A DNA stretch of 64,000 nt from positions 1,054,001-1,118,000 of the forward strand of contig NZ_FPIY01000001.1 in assembly GCF_900119145.1 (NCBI RefSeq), read 5' to 3'. The notes beneath the pieces were generated by a model, which searched no databases, was not told the DNA's origin, and worked only from the letters and a program-made list of their open reading frames with translations. Shown here in pieces: positions 58,927-64,000 of the stretch (position 1 is its first letter; each line of letters opens with the position of its first letter). This DNA comes from Cellulophaga fucicola. Its GTDB lineage: Bacteria > Bacteroidota > Bacteroidia > Flavobacteriales > Flavobacteriaceae. The translations under genes were made by a program, and so were the position numbers.

Positions 58927-59421
58927 TTATAGCGTTAGTATTATTTCTTTTTTAATTGGAGGCAAGCACATATTAACATCGCAGCTTTGATAGTAAATCC
59001 AACATGTAACTGTTGATCCTTTTATATCTTCTCTACTTAATGCTATGTTTTGTTTAAAATCTACTTCTCCTACGTACACAAACAAGTCTTTTTTCCCTGG
59101 ATAAGCTTCAGGCGAAGGTTTTTTCATCTCCCCTACATTTACAACTCCTTCTGGTAGTTCTATTCCTATTTTAGAATTAATATATGGGTCTTTAGGAGAT
59201 ACATAAGCGTATATATGAAACCCCTCTAAAATCTGTGCTCTTAGGACAACTGTTTTAACCAAAGAATCATCAGTATCTAATAACATTGCGCCAACACTAA
59301 CAGGGTCTAACATTGTTGGTTCTTCTAGTGGTATTACAATTTTATTTTCTTTCCCTTGCGATTGTACTGCTGTATAAAACAAACATAGAAACACAACCAT
59401 TATTAGTTTTTTATTTCTCAT
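58927..59421 (-). CDS. Stand-alone DsbD N-terminal (alpha)-like domain protein
   Basis: A 164-residue exported protein (signal peptide about 1-22) consisting of only the immunoglobulin-like alpha domain of DsbD. The redox Cys pair is C147 and C152 in YYQSCDVNMCLPP, matching the CX4C form I recall from Bacteroidota DsbD proteins. The membrane and gamma domains of DsbD are absent. In DsbD this domain passes electrons to periplasmic thioredoxins; the three TlpA-like genes just upstream are natural partners. It is 3 bases after the preceding gene. Confidence 0.85.
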   Translation of the reverse strand: MRNKKLIMVVFLCLFYTAVQSQGKENKIVIPLEEPTMLDPVSVGAMLLDTDDSLVKTVVLRAQILEGFHIYAYVSPKDPYINSKIGIELPEGVVNVGEMKKPSPEAYPGKKDLFVYVGEVDFKQNIALSREDIKGSTVTCWIYYQSCDVNMCLPPIKKEIILTL

Positions 59422-59424
59422 ATC

Positions 59425-60633
59425 TTAATATCCAAATAGCTCTTCTAATTTTTCATCTAGACTTTTATCTCTTAACTGGCGTGCAATAATTACTCCATTT
59501 TCATCTAACAAAAATGTTGTTGGAAGAAAAGGAACTCCATATTGTTTAGCTATTGTACCATAACTTCCGTTTCCGCTTGGATCAACATCAAAAACGTGAT
59601 TCCAAACAGTCTCATCTTCTGCTATAGCTTTTCTCCATTTATCTTCTTGATCTGCAGTACCAACAGCAATTACATTAAAACCATCTTTTTTGTACTTAGC
59701 ATATACTTCTTTTAAATGAGGAAAAGAAGCTCTACAAGGAACACACCAACTAGCCCAAAAATCTACAAAAATGTATTTTCCTTTTACACTAGAAAGTGCT
59801 AGGTCTTTATTGTCTAAGGTTTTTAACGTAAAATCTGGAACTTTAGAACCTTCTCCAAAACTTTCAAAAATTTCTGTATATGTTTTTTTGAAATATTGAT
59901 ACATTGCTGTTTTTGTAGCGTCACCTTTAAAAAGTGGGTAGATCTCTTTCATTTCCTCCTTAGACATACGCCCTTCACTAAACTGAAAACTTAATACGTA
60001 AGAAGAAACAGCAGATGTAGGATTATTTTTTACATAATTAATCTTAGACAGTTGGTACTCTTTTTGTCTCTCACTAGATAAATGATTTAAAGAAGCTAAT
60101 TTTTTTTTAACAGCATTAATTTTAGCTTCATCTTTAGAGTTATAAGCATCTGTCATTTCTTTACGCAAAGCAACCAAAGGTCCATACTTTTTAGCGTTAA
60201 AAATACTTTGTGCTTTTTCTTTTTCCGCTGCAAAAGTATCTTGACTTTTAGATCCACTTACTTCTGCTTCAAACTGTCCATATTTGTCTGCTTTTTCAAC
60301 ATCAATAGTCAAAGATATATTGCTATTTTCTAGAAAAAAGCCTCCCATTGTATTGTATTTTTCATTTATAGAGATACTTACCATATCAATATAATCTACA
60401 GTTCCAGACATTTTAAAATGACCATTCTTTATTTGAGCACTATCTACTACAACTGCTTTTGCAGATCTATCTACAATGTTAGGTCTTATAATTTTAACCC
60501 AACCTTTTTCTACTCCTTTAACTGTACCAGTTATAGTATATCCTTTACTTTTTTCTGATGCAAAACTACTACTTACAGTAATAATGGTAAAACACAACAA
60601 TAGTAGTGTACTTATTTTATATCTTGTTTTCAT
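59425..60633 (-). CDS. TlpA-family thioredoxin protein with DUF4369-type N-terminal domain, copy B
   Basis: A 402-residue exported protein (signal peptide about 1-26). A DUF4369-like beta domain (about 30-130, YTITGTVKGVEKGWVKI) is followed by a helical linker and a C-terminal thioredoxin fold with CVPC at 297-300 (DFWASWCVPCRASFPH) and a cis-Pro region FLPTTFLLD. It closely resembles the protein of the next upstream gene, with the CXXC at the same residue number, so the two are tandem duplicates. It likely reduces or isomerises disulfides in the periplasm. Confidence 0.9.
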   Translation of the reverse strand: MKTRYKISTLLLLCFTIITVSSSFASEKSKGYTITGTVKGVEKGWVKIIRPNIVDRSAKAVVVDSAQIKNGHFKMSGTVDYIDMVSISINEKYNTMGGFFLENSNISLTIDVEKADKYGQFEAEVSGSKSQDTFAAEKEKAQSIFNAKKYGPLVALRKEMTDAYNSKDEAKINAVKKKLASLNHLSSERQKEYQLSKINYVKNNPTSAVSSYVLSFQFSEGRMSKEEMKEIYPLFKGDATKTAMYQYFKKTYTEIFESFGEGSKVPDFTLKTLDNKDLALSSVKGKYIFVDFWASWCVPCRASFPHLKEVYAKYKKDGFNVIAVGTADQEDKWRKAIAEDETVWNHVFDVDPSGNGSYGTIAKQYGVPFLPTTFLLDENGVIIARQLRDKSLDEKLEELFGY

Positions 60634-60650
60634 AAAAACTGTTTTATAAA

Positions 60651-61853
60651 TTAATGTCCAAATACTTCTTTAAGTTTCGCATCTAATTCTTCTTTAGATG
60701 GATTTCTTAAAATTATTTTTCTGTTGCTATCTACTAATAGTGTTGTTGGTAAATGTGGTACACCGTAAGATTTTGCTACTGGACCATAAGCGTGGTTTTC
60801 ACTAACGTCATAAACGTGGTTCCAAGGAGTATTATCTTCTTTTATTGCCTTCTTCCACTTCTCTTTTTCATCTGCAGTACCAACACCTACTATTGTAAAA
60901 CCTTTATTTTTATATTGTTTTCTTAATTCTTTTAAATGAGGAAAAGAAGCCCTACAAGGCACACACCAACTAGCCCAAAAGTCTACTAATATGTACTTGC
61001 CCTCTACCTTAGATAAGGTTAATTCATCTCCTTGAACTGTTTGTAATGTAAAATCTGGTGCAATGTTACCAACACCTACATTCTCAAAATTATCTTTATA
61101 TATTTTTGTTATGAATGTTTTAAAAAAAGTGGCCTTACGTGCATCCCCTGTAAAAAGCTCATAATATTCTTTTAACTCTTCTCTAGACATTCTACCCTCT
61201 GTGTACTGAACTCCAAGAACATAAGGAGCTACTGCAGAACTTGGATTTGCCTTAACAAAATCGTATTTTATATTTTTATACTTAGCCGTTCTTTCCTCTG
61301 CTAAACTTTGTAAACTCTCTTGCTTCTTTAAAGCTTCATTTATCAACTCTTCACTACCCTCTTTTTTGGCTTTAGCAAACATTTGTCTAACCTCATTAAA
61401 AACATCATATTTTGGATCTTTAAAAACAGCTGAGGCTTTTTCTTCTATTTCTTCATACTTATCTTGCCCCTTAGATCCTTTTACATCTAATGCAAACCTA
61501 TTATTTCTGTCTTTCATCTTCTCAATATCCGCAGTGATCTCTATAGCACTATTCTCTAGATAAAAATTTGACGTATATTCTCCTAATTCTAATGTTACCA
61601 TATCAGGAAAAGCGATCTCACCAGTAAACTTAAATTTACCGTTTACAATTGGTACACTGTCTATAACATTAATCTTGTTTTGATTAAAAATTTGATAATC
61701 TGTAATTTTAGCATAAGAATTATCTAACCCTTTTACAGTTCCTGTTACAACATAACCATCTTCTTTTGGCTGCTCTTTTTTCTTGTCTTTACAAGAATAA
61801 AAAACAGTACTTACACATATTATTGCAGCCAATATTTTTATTGCTGTTCTCAT
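60651..61853 (-). CDS. TlpA-family thioredoxin lipoprotein with DUF4369-type N-terminal domain, copy A
   Basis: A 400-residue protein with the lipobox VFYSC (Cys21), so it is membrane-anchored, unlike copy B. DUF4369-like region at about 33-125, helical middle, then thioredoxin domain with CVPC at 297-300 and HLPTTLLVD. Many segments are shared with copy B: YVLGVQYTEGRMSREELKE here, YVLSFQFSEGRMSKEEMKE there. The gap between the two genes is 17 bases. Confidence 0.9.
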   Translation of the reverse strand: MRTAIKILAAIICVSTVFYSCKDKKKEQPKEDGYVVTGTVKGLDNSYAKITDYQIFNQNKINVIDSVPIVNGKFKFTGEIAFPDMVTLELGEYTSNFYLENSAIEITADIEKMKDRNNRFALDVKGSKGQDKYEEIEEKASAVFKDPKYDVFNEVRQMFAKAKKEGSEELINEALKKQESLQSLAEERTAKYKNIKYDFVKANPSSAVAPYVLGVQYTEGRMSREELKEYYELFTGDARKATFFKTFITKIYKDNFENVGVGNIAPDFTLQTVQGDELTLSKVEGKYILVDFWASWCVPCRASFPHLKELRKQYKNKGFTIVGVGTADEKEKWKKAIKEDNTPWNHVYDVSENHAYGPVAKSYGVPHLPTTLLVDSNRKIILRNPSKEELDAKLKEVFGH

Positions 61854-61864
61854 ATTTTAAATTT

Positions 61865-63052
61865 TTATTTTAATAATTCTTCTAACATTTCAAAAGCTTC
61901 TTCTCCACCTCCAACAAATCTTTTAACAATTTTTCCTCTTCTATCAAGAATAAATTTGGTTGGAAAACCTTGTACATTAAATCTGTTTACAAAATTGTCT
62001 GGTGTATTTGCTTTATCACTTAAAAGCTGTAACCACTCATATTCGTTTTTAGCTGTAAATGCTTTAATTTTCTCTTTAGTATCTCCAGAGTTTATTCCTA
62101 CTACAACCAAATTATCTTTATATTTTTCTTGAAATTCTTTTACTTGTGGCATTTCTGCTACGCAAGGCCCACACCATATTCCCCAAAAATCTATTAGCAC
62201 ATACTTACCTTGTAAAGAACTTATATTAAACTCTTTACCAGATAATGTTGCTGTAGTTTTTATTGATGGTACAGGAGAACCATCTACAGTAGCTTTAATA
62301 CCTTTTATACGCTCGGCAACATTTTTATAATCTGGGTATTCTGCTAAATCTGTAGATAAAGAATTAAATAACTCCTCTGCCTCCTCATTAGTTACTTGTG
62401 TACGTAACATTAAATCGTTTAAATACCAAGCAGAAGCTATAGAATTAGGATTGCTTTTTATATGTTTTTTTAAGGCTTCTATAGATTTTTTAAAAATTGT
62501 TTCTGCTTGTTTATCGTTTGCCTTTATTTTCACAGAATCTGTCTCATACGTATTTTTTACAGCTAAGTTTCCCATTTGGTTATACATTGGGTACATTAAC
62601 TTGTTTACTGCTGCTAAACTGTTATTAAATTTATCTCCGCTTGGGTAAGCATCCATAAAATCTGTTGCTTCACCTGTTACAGTAACATTTGCTCCTGGAG
62701 AAGCATAAAATGTTAAGTATGCACATTTTACAGGAAACATTCCACGGCCACCTTTTGGTTTCTTAAAAAGTTTATCATCTGGACCATTAAATCCTGGGTA
62801 AACTCTAATTTGAGACAATTCTGAAATAGTGCTAGAAAAATTAAATTTACCATCTACAACAATTATTGAGTCTGATGGTGTAGTTCTAGTATACTCTTTA
62901 TCTGGATGCCTGAAATATAAATTACCTACTAACCCTTTAATTTCTCCTTTTAAAGTAAATGTATTTTTAACGTCTTGCGCATTAATATCATTAGAAAATG
63001 ATACTAATACAATAGCAAGTAAGAATGTGATATTTTTGAATAGTTTAGACAT
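61865..63052 (-). CDS. TlpA-family thioredoxin protein, divergent third member
   Basis: A 395-residue exported protein (signal peptide about 1-25, ending NDINAQ). The N-terminal part is again DUF4369-like (FTLKGEIKGLVGNLYFRH). The thioredoxin domain has CGPC at 294-297 (DFWGIWCGPCVAEMPQ) and cis-Pro GFPTKFILD. It differs from the two paralogues in its CXXC dipeptide (GP rather than VP) and in the middle region. It is the first thioredoxin gene after the SusD gene, 11 bases ahead of copy A. Confidence 0.9.
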   Translation of the reverse strand: MSKLFKNITFLLAIVLVSFSNDINAQDVKNTFTLKGEIKGLVGNLYFRHPDKEYTRTTPSDSIIVVDGKFNFSSTISELSQIRVYPGFNGPDDKLFKKPKGGRGMFPVKCAYLTFYASPGANVTVTGEATDFMDAYPSGDKFNNSLAAVNKLMYPMYNQMGNLAVKNTYETDSVKIKANDKQAETIFKKSIEALKKHIKSNPNSIASAWYLNDLMLRTQVTNEEAEELFNSLSTDLAEYPDYKNVAERIKGIKATVDGSPVPSIKTTATLSGKEFNISSLQGKYVLIDFWGIWCGPCVAEMPQVKEFQEKYKDNLVVVGINSGDTKEKIKAFTAKNEYEWLQLLSDKANTPDNFVNRFNVQGFPTKFILDRRGKIVKRFVGGGEEAFEMLEELLK

Positions 63053-63152
63053 AATGTTAGAATAAAAATGTTTTAAATGACGAAAAGTTATTGAATAAGA
63101 ACCCTATACCTATTATGTTTTGTACATACAAGTAGTCTTTAGCATAAAATAA

Positions 63153-63183
63153 AAAGGAAGCAACCAAAAAGGTTACTCCCTTT
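63153..63183 (-). terminator. Imperfect hairpin between susD and the thioredoxin genes
   Basis: A stem of about 13 bases with two mismatches around a 5-base loop (AAAGGaAGcAACC with GGTTaCTcCCTTT), 9 bases after the susD stop and followed on the minus strand by a T-rich stretch. It could reduce read-through from SusCD into the redox genes. Confidence 0.5.
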
Positions 63184-63191
63184 ACCTATTT

Positions 63192-64000
63192 TTAATATTG
63201 ATTTTGTTTTAAAACACCGCCAGAGGCTATAATATCTGTCTCTGGAATTGGGCGAGCAAATTTTCTAGAATTTTTATCTAATGTAAAATTAATAGGTGTT
63301 TCTGATGATAAAACTGTACCACCGGTATATGGGTAAAAAGTTCTACTTAAAGTAACATCATCAGTAGCTACTTCGTTATTATTTAATCTTCTAATATCAT
63401 ACCACCTATGCACAAAAGGCATTTCTCTTCTGCGTTCTTCTAATACTTTAGTTAAAGCATCTTCTTGTGATGTTGCAAATAAATCTCTAACATTGGCAGG
63501 CGCACTTGCATCTATTCTATATCCTCTTAAAATATTTGCAGTTTGTATACCATCTGCCCAAGATCCTTGTCTTACTTGGCATTCTGCTTTTATTAATAAC
63601 ATTTCTGGTACAGACGGGCCACTTAAAATATCTGACTTAAAAAAGAAAATATAACCAGGATAACTAAATGCAGGGTTTACTGCTCCTCTATCATACGTAT
63701 AATCTTCTACAATATGATATTTGTAACGTAAGTCATAATCTTGATCATAAATACCTAAAAGATCTGTTGATGGGTAATAGTTCCATGAATAATTACTTAA
63801 AAATCTGTAGTAGTAAGATTCTCCCCACTCTAACTTATCTGTAGGAATAGTTTGCAAGTCATGCGTATAAGGATAATCTATATTTACTACCTCAGGATCT
63901 GGGTTAAAAATAGTTACAGGATTTGGTCTTGTAGAAAAGCTCATATCTGTATTATAATCTCTTAAAAAGTTATGCAAGTCTAATGCGTCTTCTGCATAAG
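63192..64000 (-). CDS. SusD/RagB-family lipoprotein, C-terminal part (cut by window edge)
   Basis: About 268 residues, open to the window end, so the N-terminus and lipobox are missing. SVPEMLLIKAECQVRQGSW and EDALTKVLEERRREMPFVHRWYDIRRLN are the conserved C-terminal SusD segments, and it ends PIPETDIIASGGVLKQNQY. A SusC gene is expected just beyond the edge. The 139-base gap to the thioredoxin genes holds a hairpin and is otherwise featureless. Confidence 0.92.
   Translation of the reverse strand, partial: YAEDALDLHNFLRDYNTDMSFSTRPNPVTIFNPDPEVVNIDYPYTHDLQTIPTDKLEWGESYYYRFLSNYSWNYYPSTDLLGIYDQDYDLRYKYHIVEDYTYDRGAVNPAFSYPGYIFFFKSDILSGPSVPEMLLIKAECQVRQGSWADGIQTANILRGYRIDASAPANVRDLFATSQEDALTKVLEERRREMPFVHRWYDIRRLNNNEVATDDVTLSRTFYPYTGGTVLSSETPINFTLDKNSRKFARPIPETDIIASGGVLKQNQY

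Overview
The window is chromosomal DNA from a member of the Bacteroidota, almost certainly a marine flavobacterium (family Flavobacteriaceae). I infer this from SusC/SusD-type outer-membrane pairs, a DUF4249 partner for a TonB receptor, a type IX secretion C-terminal sorting domain, an RprXY-like two-component pair, a monomeric isocitrate dehydrogenase, strong A+T richness, few Shine-Dalgarno sites, and -7 boxes of the form TAnnTTTG upstream of several genes. Genus is not determined; an algae-associated genus such as Cellulophaga, Zobellia or Maribacter would fit the iota-carrageenase-like protein near 56 kb.

Region 1-45 kb is mostly housekeeping. It opens with the start of a peptidase-like gene (minus strand) and a tight plus-strand operon: oxidoreductase, hydroxyacyl-CoA dehydrogenase, DUF1015, YggS, exonuclease/GIY-YIG fusion, K+ channel, miaA. 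A long minus-strand block follows: RprXY-like regulators, coaE, a YbbR protein, a glycosyltransferase, fabI, recN, DUF4835, coaBC, rpoZ, bamD, dapA, DUF6913, ligA and prmC. The plus strand resumes with ribD, a HAD phosphatase, a DMT transporter and a YigZ protein. dnaA, a low-molecular-weight phosphatase and an RsmI-like methylase come next. A minus-strand cell-wall group (lysozyme-like protein, mltG, dapF) precedes htrA, gap, trmD, rplS and icd. A gene-free stretch of about 660 bases between rplS and icd carries several hairpins.

Region 41.9-55.5 kb is an uptake region. A TonB receptor/DUF4249 pair is followed by small membrane proteins. Then comes a locus with a secreted metallophosphoesterase, an ECF sigma factor, a FecR anti-sigma factor, a SusC with an N-terminal STN signalling domain, and SusD. 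This locus lies between two directly repeated copies of a 151-codon membrane-protein gene. The second copy has ATA where the first has ATG, and the copies share a perfect 53-base stretch.

Region 55.7-64 kb holds a secreted beta-helix protein resembling GH82 iota-carrageenases, with a type IX sorting tail. Opposite it runs a minus-strand operon: a SusD cut by the window edge, three TlpA-like thioredoxin proteins (two close paralogues), a stand-alone DsbD-alpha-like domain, and a 499-residue secreted protein of unknown function with a dense Cys/His/Asp cluster. I read this as an envelope thiol-redox system tied to a SusCD transporter; its substrate is unknown. I saw no tRNA, rRNA, CRISPR array, insertion sequence or prophage.
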